From contig NZ_JBJZOI010000021.1 of NCBI RefSeq assembly GCF_047200635.1, forward strand, positions 1-64,000: a stretch of DNA of 64,000 nucleotides. Reading direction: 5' to 3'. The notes beneath the pieces are model-generated. The model saw only the letters and a list, made by a program, of their open reading frames with translations. It ran no database searches and was not told where the DNA came from. Below, one piece after another: positions 16,522 to 24,843 of this stretch. This DNA is from Saccharopolyspora_C sp047200635. GTDB lineage: Bacteria > Actinomycetota > Actinomycetes > Mycobacteriales > Pseudonocardiaceae. The position numbers were made by a program, and so were the translations under genes. Numbering within the stretch: the stretch's first letter is position 1; every line of letters starts with the position of its first letter.

Positions 16522-18567
16522 CTACGCGGTGTTCGGCGATCCGGTGTTCGGCGGCTCGGCGGCCTGCAGCGCGCCGGGGTGCAACCGGTCGTGGCCCCAG
16601 CTCCGCTCCAGGTAACCGATGATCCGCTCGACGTCCTCGGCCGGAACGCGCTCCGGCTCACCGCGCTCCAGCGGATCGACGTGGAAGATGTAGACCCGCG
16701 AGGCGAACTGGTCGAACGGGAGGGACGCCTCCCCGAACCGCTCGCCGTGACCGGCGGTGGAGACCACCACCCCGTCACCCCAGTCCTGCCCGCTGTCGTT
16801 GTTGGGGTTGAAGAAGTACACCCGCACGACGTCCTGCGGGTCCGGGGCGACCCGCAGGATCGTGATCGCGTGCCAGCCGATGTAGCGCGCCGCGCTGTCG
16901 GTGACCGCGATCCCGGCCGGTTGCGGGTGGATCAGCGGCCGGCCGCCGTTGTACCCGGGGTGGTAGCCCGCGTAGAACTGGCGCAGGAACTCGTCCAGGT
17001 CCACCAGGTTCCCGGTGTCCACGTCCACGTTGATCCAGAACCCGCGCGCGGCCCACCAGCCGTGGAACTCCGGGTTGACCCACCGGTGCGGGTCGCCGGG
17101 GCGGTCCGCGCAGCGGCGGCCCATCTCGGCGTAGATCCGGTCGAGGTGCGGCACCACGACCAGGGACACCGGGTCCAGGTCGACCGGCAGCGTCTTGGCC
17201 ACCCCGCCCGAGCTGTCGTTGGAGGACAGCGGGCTGCCCTCGAAGTGCATGATGATCTCGTCGTCCCTGGCCGCCCACACCAGGATCTGCAACAGGTAGT
17301 CCGGGTCGTTGTAGGCCCACATCGACAGCGCCCGCGCGGACTGGCAGGTCGGGTTGTCGCCCTGCCCGACACCGAGCGGCTGGCCGAGCATCGAGATCAC
17401 CCCGGCGGTGAGCCGGGCCTCCGGGCCGGGCTGGTCGCCGAAGACCGCCGTCAGCCGGTCCCGCGCGGTGGGGCAGAGCTCCAGCGAGAGCTGGCGCCAC
17501 AGCGCGGGCACCACCGGTGCCTCGTGCAGCACGCCTCGGTCCAGCAGCAGCGCGAGACCGTAGACGCTCTGCGCGGTCTGCGGGTGCACGGCGTCCTCGA
17601 TCAGCCGGTGCACGACCTCCCGGTAGCGCAGCAGGCAGGTGCGGCCGATGTCGGACAACCCCAGCGCCTCCGCGATGAGGTAGTCGCTGCCGTCCAGCAG
17701 GAACCGCAGGAGTTCGGCGTGGTAGGGCGAGACCAGCCCGGTGTCGTGCATCGCCCGGGCGAACCCGGTCGCCTCGTACTGCAGCCCGCTGGTGTCCATC
17801 GCCTCCAGCCGCGCGCGGAACGCGGGGATCCCCGGATCGTCCCGGCACGCCTCGGTCGTGCCGAACAGGCTGGTGATCAGCCGGTCCAGGCCCTGACCCG
17901 AGGTGGCGCCGAAGTCCACGTCCGGGTCGCTGCGGTAGATGGAGATCCGGGTGATCAGCGACTGCACCTGGTCGACCTGGATCGGCCGCTGGCGCAGGAT
18001 CCGCCAGATCTCGTCCACCAGCTCACCCAGCACGCTGTCGTAGCCGATGCCGTCGGCGAGGTACTGGAACAGGTCGCGGATGAGCTGCGCGTTGCGGCCC
18101 TGCCGGTTGCGCTCCGCCTCGTTCGGTGGGGTGAACAGCAGGTCCAGGTTCGTCGCCAGCACCTGCGAGAGGAACTGGTGGGCGTCGTCGGCGGTGAACG
18201 TCGGGTGGGCGTACTCGCCGCGCGCGATGGCGAGCAGCCGCAACTCGCTGGTCGCCTCCAGCACGAGGGTGTCGGCGTTCTCGCAGCGGAGCCCGGGGCC
18301 GGCCAGCCCCGGGATCAGGATCTCGGGGGAGGCCCAGTCGGTGCCGTCGAACAGCCCGGCCTCGTCCAGCGCCCGCGCGCGGGCCTGGACGGCTGCCGGG
18401 CCGCCCGGCTGCCGCAGCACTCTTCGCAGTGCTTCCAGGACCCGGCGCAACTTCGCCGGTTTGCCGAAGTCGCGGGTCTCGGCCAGGGTGCGGACGGCGT
18501 CGTCGAGCGAGTCGACGCGCCGGTCCAGCGTCGTCGGGGCCCCCGGGGCGTCGGCGGTCGGTTTCAA
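16522..18567 (-). CDS. Conserved-looking protein with cysteine-peptidase-like C-terminal region (681 aa)
   Basis: I do not recognise the full protein. Residues 1 to about 400 look alpha-helical, with no signal peptide or membrane segment. The C-terminal part contains, in papain-like order, a Cys in DNPTCQSARALSMW, a His in YIGWHAITILRV and an Asn/Asp in FFNPNNDSGQDWGDG, separated by Trp- and Gly-rich strands. This suggests a C1/C39-like thiol peptidase or transglutaminase fold, by inference only. The start is a TTG at 18567 with GGGGGAG upstream. It follows the ATP-grasp gene by 42 bases, so the two are probably co-expressed and work together. A U-tract terminator lies 281 bases after the stop. 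Confidence 0.6.
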   Translation of the reverse strand: MKPTADAPGAPTTLDRRVDSLDDAVRTLAETRDFGKPAKLRRVLEALRRVLRQPGGPAAVQARARALDEAGLFDGTDWASPEILIPGLAGPGLRCENADTLVLEATSELRLLAIARGEYAHPTFTADDAHQFLSQVLATNLDLLFTPPNEAERNRQGRNAQLIRDLFQYLADGIGYDSVLGELVDEIWRILRQRPIQVDQVQSLITRISIYRSDPDVDFGATSGQGLDRLITSLFGTTEACRDDPGIPAFRARLEAMDTSGLQYEATGFARAMHDTGLVSPYHAELLRFLLDGSDYLIAEALGLSDIGRTCLLRYREVVHRLIEDAVHPQTAQSVYGLALLLDRGVLHEAPVVPALWRQLSLELCPTARDRLTAVFGDQPGPEARLTAGVISMLGQPLGVGQGDNPTCQSARALSMWAYNDPDYLLQILVWAARDDEIIMHFEGSPLSSNDSSGGVAKTLPVDLDPVSLVVVPHLDRIYAEMGRRCADRPGDPHRWVNPEFHGWWAARGFWINVDVDTGNLVDLDEFLRQFYAGYHPGYNGGRPLIHPQPAGIAVTDSAARYIGWHAITILRVAPDPQDVVRVYFFNPNNDSGQDWGDGVVVSTAGHGERFGEASLPFDQFASRVYIFHVDPLERGEPERVPAEDVERIIGYLERSWGHDRLHPGALQAAEPPNTGSPNTA

Positions 18568-18609
18568 GGGTCTCTCCCCCTGCTAGGTCTTCCGCGTCCG
18601 CGGAACACC

Positions 18610-19851
18610 TCAGACGTAGAAGTCGAGCTCTTCCTGCTTCTTCAGCAGGTCGCGCATCCGGTGCGGGTCGTCACCGAAGAAGTACACCAGGCCCCAGTGG
18701 GTGCCGAACGCGGTCCTCTTGGTGACGGTCTCCTCCCGCGGTGCCGAGAGGTCGTGGGACTCATAGTAGTCGTCGTCCTCGGTCTCCTCCGGCAGGCTCA
18801 GCTCGCTGACGACCCGGCGGCGGGGGTACACCCCGAAGCACCCGGCCACGCCCGAGGCGTCCACGACCTCCCGCGGGAAGAACGCATCGATCTCCGCCTC
18901 GGTCGTCTTCGGGTCGAAGGCCAGCGCGAGACCCTGGTAGGCGTTGAACCCGTAGGCGCGCTCCAGCAGCTCGAACACCTTGAACCCCGGGGGTCGGTAG
19001 GCGACCTCGCCGAAGTACATCTCGCCGTCGCTGGTGACGAAGTACTCGGGGTGCACGAAGCCGAACTCGATGTCGAAGGCCTTGATCAGCCTCTCGACCT
19101 GCTCGGTGATCTGCGGACGGAACCGCTCCAGCGCGGGCGTCGCCGGGACGAACACCGAGTACCCGAGGGTGACGTACTCGGAGATGTTCAGGAACTTGAT
19201 CTTCCCGTCGTGGATCCACGCCTCGACCGCGAACTCCCAGCCGTCCAGGTGCGATTCCATCAGGACGGGGAATTCCTCGTCCGGGATGGCGTCGATCTCG
19301 TCCGGGGTGCGGATGACGCGGTGCCCGAGGCATCCCGCCTTGTCGAAGGCCTTGACGTGGATGGGGTCGTTCGGATCGCCGTCGAGCTTGAGCAGCGTCT
19401 GGTTGACCCGCTTGAGGAACCGGATCACGTCGTCCCGGTCGTGCGCTTCCTCGAAGATCCCCACCCGGATGCCGCCGAGCTGGGCCCGGCGCTTCATCAG
19501 GGCCTTGTCGCGCAGCAGCATCGACTGGCCCAGCAGCCGGGGGTTGTCCAGCAGCACGGAGTTGATCGCCCCGGCCCACTCGACGGTCTCCTCGAACAGC
19601 GGGATCGCGACGTCGACACCGCGGTCCTGCAGCAGTTCGGCGATCTCCATCGAGCGGTCGTTGAGCCGCTCGAAGTTCCAGCGCACGTAGGGGATGTCGT
19701 GCTCGGTGCAGTACTCCTCCGCCCACTCCGGGGCTACGACGACGTACCGGCGGTCGAACCTGTCGAGGGCCTCCACCGCGTTGAGGCTCCAACCGAGGAG
19801 CGCTACGTATCCCTTGCTCGGATCCTTGGGGGCAGATTCGGGCTTCGGCAT
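18610..19851 (-). CDS. ATP-grasp domain carboxylate-amine ligase-like protein (413 aa)
   Basis: An N-terminal Rossmann-like preATP-grasp part (YVALLGWSLNAVEALDRF) is followed by the ATP-grasp core: LLRDKALMKRRAQLGGIRVG, the lysine segment IHVKAFDKAGCLGHRV, the hinge VLMESHLDGWEFAVEAW, and the metal-binding GEMYFGEVAYRPPG near residue 300. Such enzymes activate a carboxylate as acyl-phosphate and join it to an amine or thiol. The ATG at 19851 has AAGGGG upstream; the open extension to 20118 is low-complexity. It is first of two genes, with the peptidase-like 681-residue protein following. No biosynthetic partner that would name the substrate is present. Confidence 0.82.
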   Translation of the reverse strand: MPKPESAPKDPSKGYVALLGWSLNAVEALDRFDRRYVVVAPEWAEEYCTEHDIPYVRWNFERLNDRSMEIAELLQDRGVDVAIPLFEETVEWAGAINSVLLDNPRLLGQSMLLRDKALMKRRAQLGGIRVGIFEEAHDRDDVIRFLKRVNQTLLKLDGDPNDPIHVKAFDKAGCLGHRVIRTPDEIDAIPDEEFPVLMESHLDGWEFAVEAWIHDGKIKFLNISEYVTLGYSVFVPATPALERFRPQITEQVERLIKAFDIEFGFVHPEYFVTSDGEMYFGEVAYRPPGFKVFELLERAYGFNAYQGLALAFDPKTTEAEIDAFFPREVVDASGVAGCFGVYPRRRVVSELSLPEETEDDDYYESHDLSAPREETVTKRTAFGTHWGLVYFFGDDPHRMRDLLKKQEELDFYV

Positions 19852-20332
19852 GGACCGCCCCTTCAACTGGGTCGTGGAGTTCCCGGTTTCGTCGTGCACC
19901 TCACAGTAGCCCGGATCTCCTTGTCGCCCGGCGCGCGAAAGAGCTCCCGGCTTGGGCCGTTCGGCGGAGGGCTGTGCGGCTTTCGGATCAGCGTACGTTG
20001 GCGCCATCGGAGACCGGCGGTGCGGTCGGGTCCCCGCGGGTGGAGGCGGCGGCCGTGGCCCGGTGACCAGGCCGGATCTTCGCGGTGACCTGCGACGCGA
20101 CTGATGCGGAAGATCCATCCGGGGGAGCCGCGGGGCCGGGCGGCCGTTCCGCGAGCGGGGGTCCGGGAGCTGGGGGGTTCTTCGCGGGTGGCGAGACCGA
20201 AGGGAATCACCCAGGGTGATCGCGGTGCGACGCCGGCCGGGAGCTCCGGACCTCCGCCACCCCGGTGTCGTCCGGCGGCGCGGGGTGGTGCGCCCCCGGA
20301 ATGCCGGTCCCGGCGCGCGCGTTGATCAGGAG
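19852..20332. other. Divergent intergenic region, no gene seen
   Basis: 481 bases between the ATP-grasp gene (left) and the aldo/keto reductase gene (right). Both flanking frames stay open into it but lose similarity to their families. It must contain both promoters; I could not pick convincing -35/-10 boxes or a clear dyad. Confidence 0.5.
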
Positions 20333-21292
20333 ATGGCCGAACTCCGCGCGCTCGGTTCTTCCGGGCTCTCCGTGTCCCCCCTCTGCCTCGGCGGCAACGT
20401 CTTCGGCTGGACCGCCGACGAGGCGAGCTCGTTCGACGTGCTCGACGCCTACGTCGCCGGAGGTGGCAACTTCATCGACACGGCCGACTCGTACATGCAC
20501 CGCTTCCCCGAGCAGGGCAACGAGCCGGGGCAGTCCGAGACCATCATCGGCGACTGGCTGGCCGCCCGCGGCAACCGCGACGACGTGGTGCTCGCGACCA
20601 AGGTCGGGGACCACCCCCGGCACCGCGGGCTCGAACCCGCCACGATCAGGGCCGCGGCGGAGGAGTCGCTGCGGCGGCTGCGCACCGATCACATCGACGT
20701 CTACTACCTGCACTTCGACCGGGACGAGTCCATCCCGGTCGGCGACATCGTCGCCGCCCTCGACGGTCTCGTCCGGGCCGGGAAGGTGCGCGCCATCGCG
20801 GCGTCCAACATGAGCCCCGAGCGGATCTCCGCGTCGCTGGCCTTCTCCGACCGGGAGGGCCTGGCCCGCTACGTCGCGCTGCAACCGCACTACAACCTCG
20901 TCTCGCGCGAGACCTACGAGGGCGCGCGGCTGGAGATCGCGCGGCGCGAGGGGTTGGCGTGCGTGCCGTACTTCGCGCTCGCCTCGGGTTTCCTGACGGG
21001 CAAGTACCGGGCGGGGCGGCACCAGGACGCCGTGCGCAACGTTCCCGGGCTGGCAGGCGGCCACGGGGAGACCGAGCGCGGCGCGCGGGTGCTCGGGGCC
21101 GTCGAGCGGGTCGCGGCGGAGCGCGGCGCGGAGATGGCCACCGTGGCGCTGGCCTGGCTCGCGCAGCAGCCCACGGTGGTCTCGCCGATCGCCTCCGCGC
21201 GCTCCGTCGAGCAGCTGCCCGCGCTGCTGGCCGCGCAGGACCTGCTGCTGGCGGACGACGAGCTGCGCCTCCTGGCGGAGGCCTCCGCCTGA
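20333..21292 (+). CDS. Aldo/keto reductase (319 aa)
   Basis: A full-length AKR barrel: LGSSGLSVSPLCLGGNVFGW at the start, GNFIDTADSY (catalytic Asp and Tyr), VLATKVG, DVYYLHFD in the catalytic His position, and a C-terminal nucleotide-binding VVSPIASARSVEQL. It uses NADPH to reduce an aldehyde or ketone, substrate unknown. The ATG at 20333 is preceded by CAGGAG at short spacing; the open frame upstream to 20216 lacks AKR features. It stands alone and converges on an NTF2-like gene, with a 32-base palindrome between their stops. Confidence 0.9.
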   Translation: MAELRALGSSGLSVSPLCLGGNVFGWTADEASSFDVLDAYVAGGGNFIDTADSYMHRFPEQGNEPGQSETIIGDWLAARGNRDDVVLATKVGDHPRHRGLEPATIRAAAEESLRRLRTDHIDVYYLHFDRDESIPVGDIVAALDGLVRAGKVRAIAASNMSPERISASLAFSDREGLARYVALQPHYNLVSRETYEGARLEIARREGLACVPYFALASGFLTGKYRAGRHQDAVRNVPGLAGGHGETERGARVLGAVERVAAERGAEMATVALAWLAQQPTVVSPIASARSVEQLPALLAAQDLLLADDELRLLAEASA

Positions 21293-21366
21293 GGCCCGGC
21301 GCCGGGGTCGTCAGCCCGCGGGCGCGCAGCGATCCCCGACGTCCTCCTCGGGCGGGTCGATTCCGC

Positions 21367-21398
21367 GACCACCAGTAGAACGAGTTCTACTGGTGGTC
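21367..21398. repeat. Perfect 32-base palindrome containing a KstR-type operator sequence
   Basis: Two 15-base arms surround the centre GA. The core TAGAACGAGTTCTA (21376-21389) fits TNNAACNNGTTNNA exactly. The palindrome lies between convergent genes and overlaps the stop codon of the leftward NTF2-like gene. As RNA it would fold into a hairpin on either strand, so a bidirectional terminator is the first reading. The exact operator match makes protein binding an alternative. Confidence 0.7.
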
Positions 21399-21873
21399 AA
21401 CCTCGGGTCCACCGATCGGCGGTGAGTTGGAAGCCCGGCAGGTCGCCCAGGCGCACCACGTACTCGTAGGTGCGGGTGAACCCCGTGTGCCGGATGCGCC
21501 AGCGGCCGTCCGCGCCGCGCTCGTACCGGTCCTCGTAGAACGCGGCGCCCCGGACCATCGTGCTGTCGTGCTCGGTGGCGATCACGGTGTCGGTGAAGGC
21601 CCAGATTCCGGTGGCGGTGTCGCCGTCGAGGTGGATCTCCGGCTGCTGCGCCGAATGGGCGGTGATGATGCTCGGGGGGAGCGACTCGCGCAGGAAGCCG
21701 ACGATCGCGTCGCGGCCGGTGCGCAGCACGGGTCCGCCGCGCACGGCCGTGCCGTACTCGGCGGTGGCGTCGGCGGTGAGCGCGTCGCCGATCTCGTCCC
21801 ACAGCTTGAGGTCGACGCAGCGGAGGTAGCGGTGCTTGAGGCGCTTGATCTCTTCGAGTGCCGCGATGTCCAT
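21397..21873 (-). CDS. NTF2-like (SnoaL/ketosteroid isomerase-fold) protein (158 aa)
   Basis: A single cone-shaped NTF2-like domain: ALEEIKRLKHRYLRCVDLK, then WDEIGDALTADATAEYGT, a central HLDGDTATGIWAF and RIRHTGFTRTYEYVV. The family includes steroid isomerases and polyketide cyclases, but many members only bind ligands. I place the start at the ATG at 21873. The ATG at 21903 would leave only four bases to a KstR-like site at 21907-21920, which more likely overlaps the promoter. That site suggests membership of the steroid regulon about 20 kb away. Confidence 0.8.
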   Translation of the reverse strand: MDIAALEEIKRLKHRYLRCVDLKLWDEIGDALTADATAEYGTAVRGGPVLRTGRDAIVGFLRESLPPSIITAHSAQQPEIHLDGDTATGIWAFTDTVIATEHDSTMVRGAAFYEDRYERGADGRWRIRHTGFTRTYEYVVRLGDLPGFQLTADRWTRG

Positions 21874-21906
21874 CCTGGCAGTCTCGCCAGTTCGATCGGC
21901 CATGAC

Positions 21907-21920
21907 AAGAACTCGTTCCA
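21907..21920. promoter_or_regulatory. KstR-like operator upstream of the SnoaL gene
   Basis: AAGAACTCGTTCCA matches TNNAACNNGTTNNA except for the first base. It lies 34 bases before the preferred start of the NTF2-like gene, the right place for a repressor site. Confidence 0.5.
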
Positions 21921-22143
21921 GTTCTGCGCGGTGGCCCGCTTCCCGCGCGAGCCGCGCGCCGGGCTCGGCATCCGCCGCGCGGGGCGCGCGGAGCGCCGCT
22001 GGACGGGGGAAGGGCCTCCGGCCTGGCGACGGGCGCTCCGCACGCCGTCTTCGCGGCGGCGTCGGGTGTCGAGGACGGGATTCCGCGACGCGGTCACCCG
22101 ACCCCGGGAGACGGGGAGATCGAGTTGATCGTCCGGCGGCCGT

Positions 22144-22563
22144 TCAGATCGCCGGACCGCGGGTGATCCGGCTGGGGTGCAGGACGAGGCGGCGGAGGTC
22201 CTCGACCTCCCACATCGCCTTCGCGGCCGCGCGCTGGTCGACCTGGCTCTCGTCCCAGTACCGGTCGGTCAGCCGGTCCGCGAGCTCCTTCGCGCCCTCG
22301 CGGTGAACGGTCACGTTCGCCTCGACGGACACCCATCCCTCGGTCTCACCGGCCGGTTTCACCACCACGAGCGTGGCGCGCGGGTCCTGCTCCAGTCGTC
22401 GGAGCCGGTGGGCGCCCGCCACCGAGAACAGTTGCGCGGTCCCCTCGTCGGTCACCTCGAACCACACCGGTCGGGGAGCGGGCAGCCGACCGGGCGCGGG
22501 GGAGACCGTGAGCAGGCCGAGCAGCGGTCGGTCGAGGATCGCGCGATCGGAATCGGTGAGCAC
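22144..22563 (-). CDS. Pyridoxamine-phosphate oxidase-fold (FMN/F420) protein (139 aa)
   Basis: A split-barrel flavin-binding fold: LTDSDRAILDRPLLGLLTV, PAPRPVWFEVTDEG, HRLRRLEQDPRATLVVVKP and WVSVEANVTVHREG. It is the length of single-domain PNPOx-like or F420-binding proteins. The GTG at 22563 has AGGAGG seven bases upstream. Its cofactor (FMN, F420 or heme) cannot be decided from sequence. Neighbours in the same direction are a membrane protein and an F420-type LLM oxidoreductase, so an F420-linked redox role is possible. Confidence 0.8.
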   Translation of the reverse strand: MLTDSDRAILDRPLLGLLTVSPAPGRLPAPRPVWFEVTDEGTAQLFSVAGAHRLRRLEQDPRATLVVVKPAGETEGWVSVEANVTVHREGAKELADRLTDRYWDESQVDQRAAAKAMWEVEDLRRLVLHPSRITRGPAI

Positions 22564-23077
22564 GGGAGACCTCCTGCGGGTTCAACGGGTGATGAGGTCC
22601 GCCGGGTGATCGCGGAGTCCGCCCGGCGGGTTCCACCATTCTGGTCGCGGACGGGTCCTCCGCCCATCCGCAAGGCTGCGCGACGCCCGGCCCTCCGTCC
22701 AGCCCGGAGATCGCGAGGGCGTTGACGATCGCGTCGCCCGCGCGCGGCACCGGCACCGACGTCGCGGTCACACGGCCGCGCGCCTTCACGGCGACGACGC
22801 GCTCCTGCTCGTGGCATCGGAGCGCTCGGCCGGAACTGGCGGCCCCCGTCGCGCGCGCGTCCCCGGCGGCAGGCACGAGAACGTCGCTCCCGCCTCCCGC
22901 CGGGTCGAGGACGTCACCGGGGAGAGCCCGCGCCGACGACGTCGTTCCGGTCCGCTGGGGCCGACGCGGGGGCTCCCCGCCGCGCGTCCCGGTCTTGCCG
23001 ACGAGGCCACCTCGGCGTGCGGTTCGATCGCGGTCGCGCCGTCGTCGGGACCCGCTCGCGGCGGTGCGCTCCTCGCT
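22564..23077. other. 514-base stretch with no convincing gene
   Basis: Several frames stay open only because of the GC content. Their products are Arg/Pro/Ser-rich without motifs, and no good ribosome site is linked to a plausible protein. It may be decayed DNA. Upstream regulatory elements for the PNPOx-like gene lie at its left end. Confidence 0.5.
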
Positions 23078-23566
23078 TCAGGGGGATGATCGCCTGCGGG
23101 CGCGCAGCGCGACGTACTCGCGGCAGACCAGGACGATGATCGTGACGTCGAGGGCCGCGAACAGGACGAGCAGCACCGAGCTGCTCTCCGCGGCGCGCAG
23201 GAGCTCGACGACGACGAGCGCGAGGAGCGCCACGATCGCCACCGGGTAGAGCGGTACCACCTCCCGCCACAGCGCCACCACCAGCGCCAGCTTGATCACG
23301 CCGTGCACGAGCAGGTACGCGATGGCGAAGGTGCGGGTGGCGCCGTGGGCGAAGTGCTGGGAGGCGAGGTCGAATCGCGCCGCGAGCGCGCCGGAGGGCG
23401 ACCCCAGCAGGTCCCGGGTGACCACCGCGTGCGCGAGGCGGGTGACGGCGGCCGGGGGGAGCCAGGCGAGCACGATCCCCGCGAGCAGCTGGCCCGCGCC
23501 GTCGAGGCCCTTCAGCGCGATCGCTGCCCGGAACAGCCGGTCGGTCCACGTGCGTCGCCTGGTCAC
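23078..23566 (-). CDS. DUF2127-type small membrane protein (162 aa)
   Basis: Four hydrophobic segments (LLAGIVLAWLPPAAVTRL, FAIAYLLVHGVIKLALVVAL, VAIVALLALVVVELL, SVLLVLFAALDVTIIVLV) and an Arg-rich C-terminus. The pattern FAIAYLLVHGVIKLALVVAL with a preceding HFA matches the DUF2127 family of inner-membrane proteins of unknown function. The start is uncertain: a GTG at 23566 gives the expected short cytosolic N-terminus, and a GTG at 23599 is also in frame. No operon partner is closely linked. Confidence 0.75.
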   Translation of the reverse strand: MTRRRTWTDRLFRAAIALKGLDGAGQLLAGIVLAWLPPAAVTRLAHAVVTRDLLGSPSGALAARFDLASQHFAHGATRTFAIAYLLVHGVIKLALVVALWREVVPLYPVAIVALLALVVVELLRAAESSSVLLVLFAALDVTIIVLVCREYVALRARRRSSP

Positions 23567-23888
23567 CGGCCCATGGTGCCGCGTCGGGCGGCACCGCACC
23601 GCCCGGATCGGCGCGCACCGGCGCGGAGCCGTTCGGCGGGGCCGAGCTGCCGCCGCCGAGGGCGGGGAGGCGAGCGCCGGCGCGGGTGCGCTCAGCGCAC
23701 CGGGCGACGGCTCCGCTCACCGCTGGCGGGTGCGCCGAGCGCGCACCCGCTCTCCGCCTCCGGCTGGGAACCGGTGCCACGGTCGCGATCCCGGCGAGCG
23801 AACGGTGGCGGACCAGCTCCGGTTCCCGGTCGTGGACGCCCGCGCCGGGCTTCCTCCCGCACGAGCCGGGAGGCCGCCCGGCGGTGGG
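23567..23888. other. 322-base intergenic stretch, nothing seen
   Basis: Very GC-rich spacer between two leftward genes. I see no gene, clear hairpin with T-run, or operator-like dyad. Confidence 0.5.
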
Positions 23889-24782
23889 TCAGCTCAGGCC
23901 GAGGGCCGAGGCGAGTTCGCGGAGGGCGGGCACGGGATCGTCGGAGTGGTCGTCCCCGACGACCTGGATGACGACGTGGTCGGCGCCGGCGTCCAGGTGC
24001 CGCCGGACGTGCGCGGCGACCGCCTCGGCACCGCCCATGGCGACCATGCCCTCCGCCAGCCGGTCGGAGCCGCCGACGACGACGTCGGTCTCGTCGAAGC
24101 CCTGCCGCAGCCAGGAGTTCCGGTAGTTCGGCAGCTGCGAGTACATGTGCAGGTGCTGGTGCGCCCGTCGCAGGCCGGTCTCCCGATCGGTGGTGAGCGC
24201 GACGGCCTGTTCGCTGACGACCCACTTGTCGGGCCCGAGCTGCTCGCGGGTGCTCGCGGTCTGCTCGGGCGTGACCAGGTACGGGTGCGCCCCGTCGGCG
24301 CCGGAGGCGGACAGCTCGATCATCTTCGGCCCCAGCGCGGCGAGCAGCCTGGCCGGGCGCTGCTCGCAGGGCTCGATCGCGGCCGGGACCGCGTCCATGG
24401 TCCGCAGGTACTCCCGCATCGTGCTCAGCGGCTTGGTGTAGGAGCCGGCGTAGCTGCGCTCCACCAGCGGTGCGTGGCTGACGCCGAGCCCGAGGACGAA
24501 CCGCCCCGGGTGCAGCGCCCCGAGCGTGCGGGCGGCCGACTCGGCGGCCGGAGCGCTGCGGGCGTGGATGTTCGCGATGCCGGTGCCGACCACCAGCCGG
24601 TCGGTGCCGCCCAGCAGCGCGGCGGCCTGGGTGAAGGCCTCCTTGCCGCCCGCCTCGCCGTAGAACAGCGAGCCGTATCCGAGCTGCTCGATCTCGCGGG
24701 CGCGGGCGATCACATCGTTGATCGGCCACAGGTCGCTGGTCCACCAGACCCCGACGCGGGAGCTGAAGCTGATGTTCGACAT
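23889..24782 (-). CDS. LLM-class (luciferase-like, probably F420-dependent) oxidoreductase (297 aa)
   Basis: A TIM barrel of the bacterial luciferase family: RVGVWWTSDLWP, EQLGYGSLFYGEAGG, LVVGTGIANIHARS, HPGRFVLGLGVSHAPLVE and AALGPKMIELSA. The loops resemble mycobacterial F420-dependent TIGR03620-type enzymes rather than FMN luciferases. The ATG at 24782 opens the frame. It precedes or follows no tightly coupled gene, though the MpaB-like gene 61 bases upstream reads the same way. Substrate unknown. Confidence 0.82.
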   Translation of the reverse strand: MSNISFSSRVGVWWTSDLWPINDVIARAREIEQLGYGSLFYGEAGGKEAFTQAAALLGGTDRLVVGTGIANIHARSAPAAESAARTLGALHPGRFVLGLGVSHAPLVERSYAGSYTKPLSTMREYLRTMDAVPAAIEPCEQRPARLLAALGPKMIELSASGADGAHPYLVTPEQTASTREQLGPDKWVVSEQAVALTTDRETGLRRAHQHLHMYSQLPNYRNSWLRQGFDETDVVVGGSDRLAEGMVAMGGAEAVAAHVRRHLDAGADHVVIQVVGDDHSDDPVPALRELASALGLS

Positions 24783-24843
24783 GGCTTCGAGGTTACCGGC
24801 GTCACCCGGACGCCCGCGTGATCGAACTCGTCGACGGCGGCGG

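Noticed and set aside
16270..20088. Very long open frame on the plus strand opposite the ATP-grasp and peptidase-like genes
   Set aside because: It is a GC-bias shadow: Arg/Val/Gly/Pro-rich, without motifs, while the minus strand shows clear ATP-grasp motifs and ribosome sites.
22722..23249. Possible 175-residue protein on the plus strand
   Set aside because: Arg/Ser/Thr-rich product without a ribosome site or motif, and it overlaps the DUF2127 gene on the other strand.
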